DNA of 64,000 nucleotides. Origin: Notolepis coatsorum. Taxonomy: Eukaryota; Chordata; Actinopteri; Aulopiformes; Paralepididae. The notes under the pieces were generated by a model. It was not told where the DNA came from. It saw only the letters and a list, made by a program, of their open reading frames with translations, and made no database searches. The stretch spans positions 119,654,005 to 119,718,004 of the forward strand of contig OZ020588.1 of assembly GCA_963971535.1 (NCBI GenBank). The letters are read 5' to 3'. How positions within the stretch are numbered: the stretch's first letter is position 1; every line of letters begins with the position of its first letter. The translations under genes were made by a program, and so were the position numbers. Of the stretch, positions 23,851-34,814 are shown piece after piece.

Positions 23851-24114
23851 ATTCACTCCTTGGTAATGGGTCTGGATGCCTCTGGGGAGTGAGTTTACTT
23901 GCAGTACTGCTTAACATCCACAGCCACTTCACTATACATTGTGACTGTGGATAGACACGCGGTACCTCCGTTACACGTATGTAAGGGAACATTTATGCGC
24001 ATGCACGTGAGCGCGCGCACACGCCCAGGAGCGCGCATGCACGTGGCGTCATTAAAATATAGTGCAACCAGTCAGCCAATCAGGACCACACCTCTGACCA
24101 TGGTCTCCATTTGC

Positions 24115-26013
24115 ATTAATTTGCCTCTTTTCCACTACATAGTACCTACTCGACTCTACTCTACTCTACTCTACTCGCTTTTGGTACCTGGTACTTCGTT
24201 CGTTTTCCACTGCAGGTAGTACTCTGTTTGAGCCTCTTTGTTGTCTCCGTGTGGGGAGGCGGGCCACTGGCGTACAGCATGAGAGCTCCGTGAGCACTGA
24301 GCATAGCATTGGGAGGCAGTCAGCAGGTGCAACAGTAGATTAAGATCTGTTGCAGATTTTGTTTAAAAGCAAGGCTTTTTTTTTTATCCAACGTTATAGT
24401 CCAAAACACAATGATCCACGATGTTCCCAGTGGGGGTACTCAATGCAATAGTATCCAGCTGCATGCCTGAGAAGTAGAACCTGGGCCGGACTTTTTTTTG
24501 ATGCACAGTCCCAGCCAATCGAATGATGTGCAATACCATCCGGGAGACGATAGGCGGCGGTAACATCAGGTTGGATGTGTTAGGATCGAGGGTGACGATA
24601 AGGTGAGGAGAGCACAATTGCAGAGAAGGATGAGGAAACCGAGACAGAGACGAAGGGTGATACTAAAATGAAGGGAGCTTTACTGAAATACAAATACAAA
24701 AAATACAAAATACAAAACAAACAAAAGGCACTGACACAGATACTAACAAACAGTGAGTGAAAACAAGAAAACGACAGGGGTAGACAGGCATGAACTCACT
24801 TGACATCAAAGGAACAAGGGAACGACACGGGGACAACGCAGAGACAATGACGCCACAATAACTCTACCAACCAACAAACAATATATACTGAAACCAATTA
24901 ACAATCACCACAGCTGGGGAGAGACAGGCACAGAACAAAACAAACAATCAACCACTAGACAATAAGCAATACACCAAACAACACTAACCAGGGAAACCAA
25001 TTCACACCAGGGTGGGGAAGTTCAACAATAACACACACAGTGACATCCCATTAATTATCCCATTAATTAAAGTAAGCATGTGAGTTATCAAAGGTAAAAT
25101 CAGTGTCTGAACCAACTGGCTCGTCTGGCCATAAGAGGGAGGTAGAGGACCACTGTCAGGAGGTAGGGGACCAGTGTCAGGAGGTAGGGGACCAGGTAGG
25201 CGACCATTGTCAGGAGGGAGGAAATGTTCACTGTCATTCTTATAACCCTGGGGACATTACAGGATGGATGAAAATGAATGGATATCGCTAATAAAAGAAA
25301 TAACGATTAAAACCTGACTATACTCGTGATTGGCACGGAAGCGATGGCGAGTTAACCCGACTATACTCGTGGTTGGCCCGGAATGAGTTAAGCTGTTAAA
25401 CTAAAATACGGTAGCTAGCTTATATATTTAATCAGCAACGCATGAACAATCAGTTTGTTACAAATAACATCTACTTGTAATGTTCGGTAGCTAAGTAGCG
25501 TTATATGAAAATGATTGTAACAAACTTTTGTTCGAAAGGTATCGCTATGTACGCTGGCCGCAATGCTAACTATTATAATGGAAAATCCCAATCACATTAG
25601 CACGTAAGCTAACAAAATCTTTTTGTGAGACTAAACTCTCCGCTCTTGGTGGTAAATTGTGTTGATGTTGGTTTTGTTTCATCAATAAATGAGGCAGAAT
25701 ACACAGTGAATGTATCCTTTTTTGTTTATTGCACTTTGTTCCTGCTGCAAACAAATAATTAATCCTACGCGAGGCTATATAAAGATGGCAGTTTTGAGTT
25801 TTGTGGAGACGTCCCCTGTGTGACGATTCTCTCTTCTGACCAATCAGTGGTCTGCAGTGTTTCAAGTCACTTTTCTGGTAGCACTTCTACCCGCTTGGAA
25901 CCTCGACAGAGCAGGTAAAAAAAAAACGCAAATTTCGGCAATGGAAAACCGAAAAGGCCGAGTAGAGTCGAGTTGAGTAGGTACCATGCAGTGGAAAAGC
26001 GGCAATTGTAACT
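24115..26013. mobile_element. Inverted-repeat element with CTACT-rich ends
   Basis: The left end (TTGCCTCTTTTCCACTACAT, then GTACCTACTCGACTCTACT) is complementary to the right end, which finishes CAGTGGAAAAGCGGCAA near 26013. The interior holds a solo LTR (24578-25261), two ~56-bp units around 25312-25390 (ctatactcgtg block) and unassigned DNA. Target duplication is ambiguous, so the superfamily is open. Confidence 0.65.
24578..25261 (-). mobile_element. Solo LTR with 5-bp TSD
   Basis: The unit begins TGTTAGGATCG and ends GGGGACATTACA in plus-strand terms, so it is TG...CA bounded. A perfect 5-bp duplication, GGATG, flanks it (24573-24577 and 25262-25266). In minus orientation it starts TGTAATGTCCCC and has a polyadenylation-like AGTAAA near 24680. 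A 21-bp unit (GGACCACTGTCAGGAGGTAG) repeats at 25145-25218. Five-bp TSDs fit gypsy-type or retroviral integration. Confidence 0.8.
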
Positions 26014-26631
26014 AGCACTAGCAGGCACAAAATATTGCAAAATTATTTTATTGAAGTTAAAGAATAGCAAAGTTACAGTAACTTGTTGGTGGATCCGAAT
26101 ACTGGGAGAAAGTTTAGCTAGCTTATATATATATTTATTTTACAACCTATGTTTTGATAATGCATTATTAGATCTACAACCCGTTGCAATATGGGACCGC
26201 AAATTCCCGGGCTGCTTTTTGTTGCCAGTCCACCCCTGCTCACCACCTCACCTGGACAAACTAAAATGTCATTTCTGGTTTGGGATTTAAATGCAGCGGG
26301 CATGAATTACTAATGTTAGCCACTTAACTGGCAATGGCCTGGCCCCGGGCCCTCTTTAGGACAATTTACCAACCGGCGCGACACGCCACTTTGCAAGCAT
26401 CTGGCGGCTTGGGTCTGCATTTCTCTCTCTGCATTTTTTAATACAATATATATATAGAATATAGAATATAATTAAAGCCCTATTTGTTGCCGTGGGCCAT
26501 TGTACAATGTACACGGCAGTGGAGGCTGCTGACCAGATTTTTAGGTGAAGCACAAATTATTATATTATATTATATATTAAATTATATTTTTAAAACATCC
26601 CCCACTGTGTGTCAGTGGTCAGTGGACAAAG
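26014..26631. other. No gene; scattered element fragments
   Basis: The block CAGTGGAGGCTGCTGACCAG at 26517-26536 looks like a hAT-style end without a partner. AT-rich filler and ttatattatat runs follow. Confidence 0.45.
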
Positions 26632-26866
26632 ATGAAAACATATTAACATTAGGTGACAGCGGACCTGACCAGATGAAAACATATTAGGTGACAGCGCACC
26701 TGACCAGATGAAATCATATTAGGTGACAGCGCACCTGACCAGATGAAATCATATTAGGTGACAGCGCACCTGACCAGATCAAAACATATTAGGTGACAGC
26801 GCACCTGATCAGATCAAAACATATTAGGTGACAGCGCACCTGACCAGATCAAAACATATTAGGTGA
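26632..26866. repeat. ~35-bp tandem array, about 7 units
   Basis: The unit is catattaggtgacagcgcac plus ctgaccagatgaaaa, with G/C and A/T variants. The array ends where LINE 3' sequence starts. Confidence 0.92.
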
Positions 26867-26873
26867 CGGTGAC

Positions 26874-27306
26874 AAGGAAGCCACAGACTCATACCCCCCC
26901 GACACTCAACTAACCGCCTCGGACAGTCCTTCATACCAGTGGCCATCAGGCTCCACAATAGTGGGCAGGGACTGCTGCCAGACATCGACCTAGAACTAAT
27001 AGGAACCCAAGTAGGACAATAACACTACCTTATGCATACTGCACCTTATGTGGATACTGTGATACTGTGAATAATGAATAATGTATATTTCAGTTAGTTA
27101 GATAGTAAATTATAACACTACCTTATGCATACTGCACCTTATGTGACACTGTGAAAATATATTTCAGTTAGTTAGATAGTAAATTATAATGACCTATTTG
27201 TTTACACTGCTTGTGTTGTTTTCACTACCTGTACCCCCCCCCCCTTCCCCCATGCTGTTATGATGCCTGAATTTCCCCAAGGGGATCAATAAAGGAATAT
27301 CTTATC
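26874..27306 (+). pseudogene. LINE ORF2 C-terminus and 3' UTR
   Basis: Forward codons near 26918-26962 read RLGQSFIPVAIRLHN, a version of the conserved C-terminal SFxPxAIRLLN motif of teleost non-LTR ORF2 proteins, and a stop follows within about 17 codons. The 3' UTR contains a small direct repeat (ttatgcatactgcacctt at 27031 and 27123). It ends aaggggatcaataaagg plus TATCT repeats, a typical LINE tail. Confidence 0.8.
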
Positions 27307-27475
27307 TTATCTTAAAAGGAAAGATGAAATTACCTACCTGGGTTCCATCCTATAGAGGCAAATCTTTCCTGTGACAAAATGGGATCCAATGTAATAAAAC
27401 TAAGTCAACCAACGAACTAGATTCCTGTACCGGATCTCCTCTCTGGTAAACAAGAATACCTTGAAGACTCTAACA

Positions 27476-28071
27476 CAGGGGTCAGGAACCTTTTTGACTG
27501 GGAGAGCCATAAAAGCCAAATATTTCTAAATATATTTCATTGAGAGCCATATAGTATTTTTAACGTATAATAAATTAAATATGTCTTACTTTTAATGCGA
27601 CTTCTGGTGCTGCATGGTTTTGCTGATGGCCTTGTAATCTGGTTCATACGTGGTGAGGTTGAGCTTCATGCAGGCGTTGAGGCTTCCATCAGTTAAACGT
27701 GAGCGTAGGTTGGTCTTAATGTTCCTCATATGCGAGAATGACTGCCCACATGCATATGTAGAGCCAAACATGGTCAATACGGCAATACTCACGCTGCATT
27801 GTGAGTCAGCTGGTCTTCAGGTTGAAGATTTTTAATTTCTGTCCACTTGTGTTCCCTCGCCAGCTCTGCTCGCTATATCTTCAGCTACAGATACTATTAG
27901 CTGTATCTTCAAAACTAATTTCTGTTTACTTTAAAATGACACAGTATTATTAAGAAATATCACAAGTATTAAAAAAAAAAAAAAAAAAATGTACTAAAAA
28001 AATTCTGGGAGCCATATGCTGTCACCAGAAGAGCCATATATGGCTCGCGAGCCATACGTTCCCGACCCCTG
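27476..28071. mobile_element. hAT element inside a LINE
   Basis: The termini are CAGGGGTCAGGAACC and CGTTCCCGACCCCTG with a perfect 8-bp duplication, CTCTAACA (27468-27475 and 28072-28079). Terminal zones repeat GAGAGCCATA/GAGCCATATATGGCTC. It is internally deleted but keeps the transposase C-terminus on the minus strand. Confidence 0.93.
27592..27792 (-). pseudogene. hAT transposase C-terminal dimerisation segment
   Basis: The frame reads LTMFGSTYACGQSFSHMRNI, then KTNLRSRLTDGSLNACMKL, and ends shortly after. The FGSTYxCxQxFSxM...RSRLTDxxL pattern is the conserved hAT C-terminal dimerisation motif. The catalytic core is missing, so it cannot encode a working transposase. It belongs to the internally deleted element 27476-28071. 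Confidence 0.8.
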
Positions 28072-28342
28072 CTCTAACAGGAGCACTCATTCAAGGGTCA
28101 CAAAACAAACTGGTCAGACTACTGCTTGACCTTACTCCTAAAACCCACCTCACCCCTGCCCACTTTGACAACCTAGGATGGCTTAGAGTAGACGACAGAG
28201 TACAGCAACTTGCAATGGGCCTGGTCTACAAGATACACTACACCACTAAGATACCCATGTGCATGTCGAAATACTTCCCAAAGGTCAGTGAATACCACGA
28301 CCACAACACCAGAGGGAGTTCCACAAATCATGTTCAACCCAG

Positions 28343-28751
28343 ATAAAATAATTTAAAAAGTAAAAAATAAAAAATAAAAAAAATTAAATTATAATTCTTT
28401 TTAATAAAAGAAAAATCGTCATAACTTAGAAATGAGATTGCATAGGTCTATGAATCGATATCGCGATTCTGTTTCGATTACAGTGTGTACAGTAAGTTAG
28501 CTTGGTGATCATCATTGTGATGTAGGCTAAGCTGGCTAGCTACTGTTAGCATACAAGCTTTTACAAACACTGTAGCCTACTTACTTTTTCATCCACAACT
28601 TTTTTTCTGATCCAGATGCATAAGTCCACTTCTTCATGTTGCTCAGTTGCTGGTTTATACTTCGGTCCTAATCTTGGCGCAAAGTTTAATTTAGCCTACT
28701 GTGTTGTTATAGCTGTACAGCTTACTAAACTACTAGCTTGTAGTGAAACCA
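28343..28751. other. No gene; A-rich then unassigned
   Basis: An A-rich stretch at 28343-28400 may be a retroposon tail. The rest shows nothing recognisable. Confidence 0.5.
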
Positions 28752-28978
28752 GTCCAGCTGCAGGTCCGTAGGTTAGGTTTAGCTCGGGCCAATCTCAAGT
28801 TTCTCAAGTTTCTTTATTAGTTGTCATACAGAAGTACAGAATACTTTTATACAAAATGCTTCTTTCTGTTACATTTTGTATAAAAGTATTCTGTACTTCT
28901 GTATGACAACTAATAAAGAAACTTGAGAAACTTGAGATTGGCCCCAGCTAAACCTAACCTACGGACCTGCAGCTGGAC
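28752..28978. repeat. Long inverted repeat: 107-bp arms, 13-nt loop
   Basis: 28752-28858 is the complement of 28872-28978 with about one mismatch. The arms contain the LINE 3' tail sequence caagtttctttattagttgt also seen at 41600-41650. Transcribed, this would fold into a near-perfect 107-bp duplex. Confidence 0.93.
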
Positions 28979-29505
28979 CCGTTTTGACTCTGCAATGCAG
29001 CAACCTCTGATTGGATTTTCAAGGCTGCCAATCATATTCAACCTCCGTGTATTGGATGTCAAGGGCTGTCAATCATTCAATCCCCCATTCAATGGCAAGA
29101 GTTTAACTGCACAGACCGTGCTTAGATGACATTAATAGCCTATTTTGATTGGCTATTATTTATTATTTATTTAATCCTGGGTCAACCTGTGCAGCCATCT
29201 GCACGAATATACTGCAGTCATTACTGCAGTGCAGGCCTGCTCAGAGCTGTCAATTTTGGCCATTTTTGAAGAAAATATTATTCACTGGCATTTATTTACA
29301 GAGGAAAACATTTCTAATAAAAAAATAATAATAATAATAATAAAAAAAAAAAAAATATATATATATATGTAAATTAATAATAATTATGAATTATGAGTGC
29401 ATTTGTGTTTCACGTGTTGTCATAGAGAAACCTCCACTGGTACACAGAGTCAGATTACCACCCCGGACTCCCGGGGCTCTAGCTCCGTCAATCATTTGCC
29501 GATCT
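28979..29505. other. No gene seen
   Basis: AT-rich sequence with an A/AAT run at about 29321-29368. No element ends are visible. Confidence 0.55.
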
Positions 29506-29507
29506 CT

Positions 29508-29990
29508 AAAATTATTGGACAGGGTTGTAGCCAATGAGTGTGGGTTTCAGGGATCTAGTTGAAAAGTCACGAGCGAAAACAGGAAGAGAAAAAAAACGCA
29601 GAATGAATTGAAGTCAATGAGGAAATGGAATCCTGGAGAGCTTTTTTTTTTTTTTTTTATTTCAGTTTACCAAAATCGCTCCTAATCACTCATTTCTGAT
29701 TTTTATGAAATTTGGACATGTACTACATAAGACTTCAGGCTATGGACCCTGGGTGTTTTCCAGCTTATACTATTTTTGGATATTGCAACTACTACAGAAA
29801 GACATGAGTAACAAGTTTTTCTACAACTCAAGTTCTGACCTATGTTACTCTATTTCATTAGCACTAAAAGTGATTTTTCTTTATTGTGTAAGACACTTCA
29901 GAATGTTATCTTTCAAGAGACCAGGCTTATGCATGTGCTATAAGTATAAAGTATAAATATACGCTTTTCAAAAAAGGTATGCAGTCCTCA
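29508..29990 (+). repeat. Dispersed repeat A, copy 2
   Basis: Matches 3779-4190 block by block in the same orientation. It holds an extra insertion (about 29545-29680, including a T-run at 29642-29659) after the first 45 bp. Immediately downstream is the L1-like segment starting near 30118. Confidence 0.75.
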
Positions 29991-30519
29991 AGTTCAAGTT
30001 AAAAAATTGACACTTTTCTGGGTACCAGTAACATAACGTTGTATTCCTTATACTTAGTGTTGTATGACAGTAGATGGAAATAGTCAAAGGCCAGTTACAA
30101 AAGCACTCCATACAGGACTTCCGGTTTACGCTCAGATCGGATGGCAGCATAACTTGTCCGAGCTCCGTGACCACTTCACTTTAATATTGATTACAACGCA
30201 AATTTTACGACATACACTTACATTATACCTCGTAGATATGGCTAAACAAATACAGAACAAGATTGGAACATTAAATGAGGTTGACGTTGAATGTATCAGG
30301 GCCCTATTCCCCGTACCTGGTTCAACTAAGTCGATCAAGAGTCCCATTATCCAGATTCAATTAACCCGATGTTTGAAGCCGGGATTTTCCTGTTCCTCGA
30401 AGGTGGATTCAGTCTCGTTAACTCGAACCAGACTTGAGACCCAGGATAAGTGCGCGCGGCCGCTTCAGTTGAAAAGCCAGCAAGTATCGAGAGCAGAAAT
30501 CCTGATTCTCTAACGGCAT

Positions 30520-30590
30520 TGATTGATTAATTGATTTAAAACTTTATTAACAGATTGCAGTACGGCTCAATAGCCTCGCCGACAAGTTAA
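30520..30590 (-). mobile_element. LINE 3' tail fragment
   Basis: The reverse strand gives attgagccgtactgcaatct, then gttaataaagtt, then ATCA/ATTA repeats, the same tail as 22630-22722. Confidence 0.6.
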
Positions 30591-30795
30591 ATGCATAATC
30601 TATAGGCTAATTTTAAGTCCCTCATTACCCCAATCAATCAGATTATATTTCTTTAAACTTGCCTGCTGGCGGTAGGTTTATGGAATGGATAATCAAATGA
30701 GATCTTGCTAGCGAAAATAATTAGTCCAACTGTTATACAGAATAAAGATACGGCTCTCTTACCCATTGATTGATGTATGGTGGATATTTTACTTA

Positions 30796-30868
30796 TCTGC
30801 ACTGTGGTGTGACGGTTTATGGTTTTGACTTTCACGCAGACGGCCCGGGTTCGAATCCCACTTCTTCT
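30796..30868 (+). other. tRNA-like module in Harbinger-like element
   Basis: A perfect B box (GGGTTCGAATCCC at about 30847-30859) lies about 45 nt after an A-box-like GTGGTGTGACGG, and T-rich sequence follows. Stem pairing is weak. Confidence 0.45.
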
Positions 30869-31032
30869 AGTCTTTTTCTTCTTTTTGCAATGTAGGAATA
30901 ATTCAATTTGTGCACGTTGAGAGCTATATAAAGAATGACATCCTCAATGCATGTAGATTTATAATATTTTTACTTAAAACTAGGCTACTTTTGCGTATAA
31001 TCATTAATATTATATTCCAAAAAAATTATATT

Positions 31033-31103
31033 GGCAACGCGGGGTTTCGAACTCCGGTCGCCCAGTTGACAGGATTGTGCACTAGCCGCTGCGCCACTGT
31101 GCC
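31033..31103 (-). other. tRNA-like module in Harbinger-like element
   Basis: On the minus strand the 71-nt unit runs GGCACAGTGGCGCAGCGG (A box) to GAGTTCGAAACCCC (B box) and ends GCGTTGCC. The outer four acceptor pairs (GGCA/TGCC) can form. T-rich sequence follows. It is oriented opposite to the module at 30796-30868. It may be a diverged tRNA pseudogene. Confidence 0.55.
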
Positions 31104-32343
31104 AGACGGGATATATTCATTGTTTATCCATTAATGGACGAGAGACCCGTGTTTAGAATATTTTTCTTTTGAATGAAGTTTTATCTCTTTATTCTCAAAT
31201 GCATTAATGTGACGTCAACCGCTCATTCAATTTCTCAAATCCGTCAAACAGCGCATCTCATCAGACATTTTAATCCCAGTTACAATATCACACAAAAACC
31301 ACAATCCACGCATAGACACTTCAATTTTATGCTTGAATGAAACACAATCCGGGCGCTCCGTTAAGCAAATCTACAGCGGAGAATATATGAAACTAATCAG
31401 AGCCAAACGGCCGATAGGTTTTATTAATTAAAAATATCCCAGCGGGATTCACATTTGCAATGCGCCGTTATTAAAATAACCACATGCAGCGTGTATCGCG
31501 ACTCCGAGCGCCGTATATGACGTGCATTATTTTATTTAGGACAAAGTAAATCTATAAGCTGAATATGATTTATTATCAGCATTTAGTTCTATTATTATAC
31601 ATTTCAAAAGCCCCCTCTAGGAAAACGAAGCACAGAAACATAATTCAGAATGGTATAAATGGGATCTCTAGACTGTGAGAATCATTTCAGGAAGCGAGCT
31701 GTCATTTATTTGCGGGGGCGTGGCCATGGTTCATCCGGCTAACTGAAGTTAACCCTGCTCTCGACCAGGCTCAAACTTTTTGATCTGTTGTCATGGTGAT
31801 TTAGACAATCGAGCGTCGGGGAACAGGAAGGTCCGGCTTAAGTCAGGCTATCCTGGAAATTATCCGGCTAACTCAGTTAGCCAGGTACGGGGAACGGGGC
31901 CCAGGTCTTTGTTCCGTGCTGGGCTCGATGCTAGCATGCTGCAGCTAACCAACAGACTGGACTCGCTCCAGGAGGATGAAGCTAGCGCGACCACACGGCT
32001 CTCTAGGGTGGAAGAAGAGATGGCAGAGGTGGCGGTCGTAGCTGAAACCAACTCCACCGAGATCTCGGCGATTGAAGTTCCTTTTTTACGAAAATAAGAT
32101 GGCTGACCTAGAGGACCGGAATAGAAGGTGCAACGTCAGAATATACGGCTTGCCCAAAAACATTGAAAACGATGCGCCGATTCAGTATCTCGAAAAGATG
32201 ATTCCACAGTGGTTTCCCACCGTCTCTAAACCAGAGATTGAGCAGGCGCATAGAATATTCAGGAGCGGTCCCCCGGAGAAGGGCGAAAGTCCACGAGCCT
32301 TTATATTTTTCTGCCTGCGGTTCCCTATACGACAGGCTATTCT

Positions 32344-34492
32344 TTGAGAGAACAAAGACAGATCCTGAGAGCGGCTGAGAGGAAGTATATAAAGTCACGC
32401 CTCACTGCTGACATTGACACATATCACAACCTCTTGTTAACATTCTCCAAAACCATTACTAATGCCAAAGCTTCTTTCTTTCACCATAGGATCGAGGCCT
32501 CTGCCAAGAATCTTCGCAAACTGCATGCTACCATGTCCTCCCTCCTCACTCCCCCCCACCCCCTCCTCCCTCATCTTTTTCTGCCGAAGACTTTGCGATC
32601 TTCTTTGAGGAAAAAGTGGAGAACATCCGCAGCTCCTTCTCCCAACCCCCACCCATTCCAAACACTGAATCCAGAACCTCATCCTTCACTCTGTCATCTT
32701 TCTCTCCCATTACAGAAGCCGAGACCCTGACACTGGTAACGTCGAACCGTCCGACTACATGCCAGCTGGACCAGCTACCCTCCCCACTCCTCCAGACCAT
32801 AGCACCGGACATCCTCCCATTCCTAACTGCAACCATCAACTCCTCACTCAACTCGGGGGTGGTCCCCACCTCCCTAAAACAAGCCAGAGTCACGCCCTTC
32901 ATCAAAAAAAACCCTGAACCCCACCGCCATAGGCAACTATCGTCCTGTCTCTCTTCTCTCCTTCCTTTCTAAAACACTTGAACGTGCTGTATCCAACCAA
33001 CTTACTGCTTATCTCTTACAGAATGACCTCCTAGACCCTAATCAGTCTGGCTTCCGGACTGGCCACTCCACAGAAACGGCCCTCATTGCGGTCACAGAGG
33101 CACTTCACTTAGCAAAAGCGAAAGGCCTCTCCTCTGTCCTGATTCTCCTAGATCTATCTGCAGCCTTCGACACAGTCAACCATCAGATCCTCCTCGTGGC
33201 CCTCGCAGGAATGGGAGTGGCTGGATCTGCGCTGACATGGCTGACATCATACCTCAATGACCGCTCCTACCAAGTGTCATGGAGAGGGACTCTGTCGGCC
33301 ACCCGCCCCCTGTGGACGGGTGTCCACCAGGGCTCGGTCCTAGGACCCCTTCTCTTCTCCCACTACACTAGATCACTGGGTAACATTATAACGTCTCATG
33401 GCTTCTCATATCATTGTTATGCCGATGATACTCTTCCTCTCCTTCCCTCCCTCAGATATCCACGTCTCTGAGCGGATCTCGGCCTGTCTGTCCGACATCT
33501 CCGCCTGGATGACGACCAACCACCTCAAACCTAAGCAAAACAGAATTGCTCCACCTGCCGACCAAATCCTCCCCCCTGACGACCTCTCCATCACAGTCGA
33601 GAATGCAGCTGTGACCGCGACCCTTACCGCCAAGAACCTAGGTGTTATCCTTGACGACCAGTTGAACTTCTCTGCTCACATCGCAGCGACAACCAGAACC
33701 TGCAGATTCCTCCTGAGCAACGTCAGAAGGATCCGCCCCTTCCTGACAAAAGAAGCCACCCAACTCCTCGTCCAATCAACAGTCATCTCCCGCCTCGACT
33801 ACTGCAACGCACTGCTAGCTGGCCTCCCGGCCACTGCCACCAAGCCTTCAACTCATTCAAAACGCAGCGGCCTGCCTGATCTCAAACCTACCGAAGTCGG
33901 CCCATGTCACCCCACTTCTTAGGGACCTGCACTGGCTCCCCATTGCTGCACGTATCCGCTTCAAGGCCCTCGACCTAGCATACCGTGCGGCAAAGGGAAC
34001 CGCTCCCGCCTACCTCCGGTCAATGGTCTCTAACTACACACCCTCAAGACCCCTACGCTCTGCATCTTCTGGCCGCTTCAGACCTACTCCTATCCAAGCT
34101 CCGGGAGGGTCATCAAAGAGAAGCCGCCTATTCTCAGTCCTTGCCCCACAATGGTGGAATGAACTACCCACCCCAGTTAGGACAGCCGAATCCCGTCCAA
34201 TCTTTCGCCGTCGACTAAAGACGCACTTCTTCAACCATTATCTGAAATAAGAAAAAGAAAAAAAGAAGAAAAAAAAAAGGGGAAAAAAAAATATATATCT
34301 AATCCTAACTAACCTTACTGTCATGCACTTGTCCTAATAAACTAACCTACACTGTAACACGCAACACTTTGATGAATATTGTTACTCAGCTGATAGAGTT
34401 GTACCCTTCCTGATGACCTGTCGTACAGAACTTGTAAGTCGCTTTGGATAAAAGCGTCAGCTAAATGACTAAATGTAAATGTAAATGTAATG
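32344..34492 (+). pseudogene. L2-clade LINE, 5'-truncated, inserted in L1 ORF1
   Basis: A 6-bp duplication, TATTCT, flanks it (32338-32343 and 34493-34498). Coding similarity starts REQRQILRAAERKY and proceeds through the reverse transcriptase: DPNQSGFRTGHSTETAL, LLDLSAAFDTVNHQILL, then CYADDT with YADD intact at 33418-33429. It continues to the C-terminus RRRLKTHFFNHYL and stop at about 34250. Frameshifts occur near 32600, 32930, 33440 and 33850, so it is dead. The 3' UTR ends with gctttggataaaagcgtc, then ctaaatgactaaatgtaa repeats, the tail shared by L2 LINEs and several fish SINEs. Confidence 0.9.
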
Positions 34493-34814
34493 TATTCTCC
34501 AAGAGGCCAGGAAACACCCTCCAAAAGTGGGTAATTATACCCTCAGATTCACAGCGGATTTCAGAGACTACACCGCCAGACGTCGCAGGGCCTTCTCTAA
34601 GGCTATGGGAGTTGCTCGGGAGAAGGGCATAGAAGTCTACCTATTATACCCTGCGACTCTGAAGATCAAGATGGGCCGCGGAGTTGTCTCCTTCAACCGC
34701 CTGTTCACGTCGCCGTCCGAGGCGGAGAGTTTGCTTCGAAGCGGCACGGCGGCCCCCCCGGCCGAGGATGGAGAGCCGGCCCCGGCGGAGCAGGCAACAG
34801 GCACCGGGGAGTGA

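Larger units (their letters stand above)
27311..28342 (+). pseudogene. LINE reverse transcriptase C-terminal region, split by hAT
   Basis: The two halves (27311-27475 and 28080-28342) match in order the minus-strand LINE at 51746-52994. The first half encodes DEITYLGSIL and later VNKNTLKTL. The second half encodes NKLVRLLLDLTPKTHLTPAHF and MGLVYKIHYTTK. About 23 codons are missing after the insertion point compared with the 52-kb copy, and stops occur in the first half. The copy ends near 28342 before the expected C-terminus. Confidence 0.85.
30301..31902. mobile_element. PIF/Harbinger-like element in L1 ORF1
   Basis: The ends are GGGCCCTATTCCCCGTACCT (from 30299) and its imperfect complement CAGGTACGGGGAACGGGGCC ending at 31902. 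GGGCC ends and a 3-bp duplication (AGG at 30298-30300 and 31903-31905) fit Harbinger-type elements, although TWA is the usual target, so the call is tentative. There is no transposase. The interior carries two tRNA-like modules and a LINE tail. Confidence 0.7.
30238..34814 (+). pseudogene. L1-type LINE ORF1, split by two transposable elements
   Basis: The coding pieces are 30238-30300, 31906-32343 and 34499-34814. The first begins ATG and reads MAKQIQNKIGTLNEV. The second has a coiled-coil-like run (NRLDSLQEDEASATTRLSRV), then ADLEDRNRRCNVRIYGLP, the RRM-like start of L1 ORF1 proteins, then PEIEQAHRI and FPIRQAIL. The third continues with NYTLRFTADF and VYLLYPATLKI, the C-terminal domain, and ends at a stop at 34812-34814. 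Removing each insert plus one TSD copy leaves the frame continuous at both junctions. A separate frameshift lies near 32075-32095. Both the function (nucleic-acid-binding chaperone of L1) and the identity rest on family motifs. Confidence 0.85.

Noticed and set aside
25103..25291. Repeat-containing short frame (EVGDQCQ)
   Set aside because: It is the 21-bp repeat inside the solo LTR, read against LTR orientation.
32546..32905. Minus-strand frame opposite the L2 LINE
   Set aside because: It is a shadow of the real plus-strand reverse-transcriptase coding sequence.
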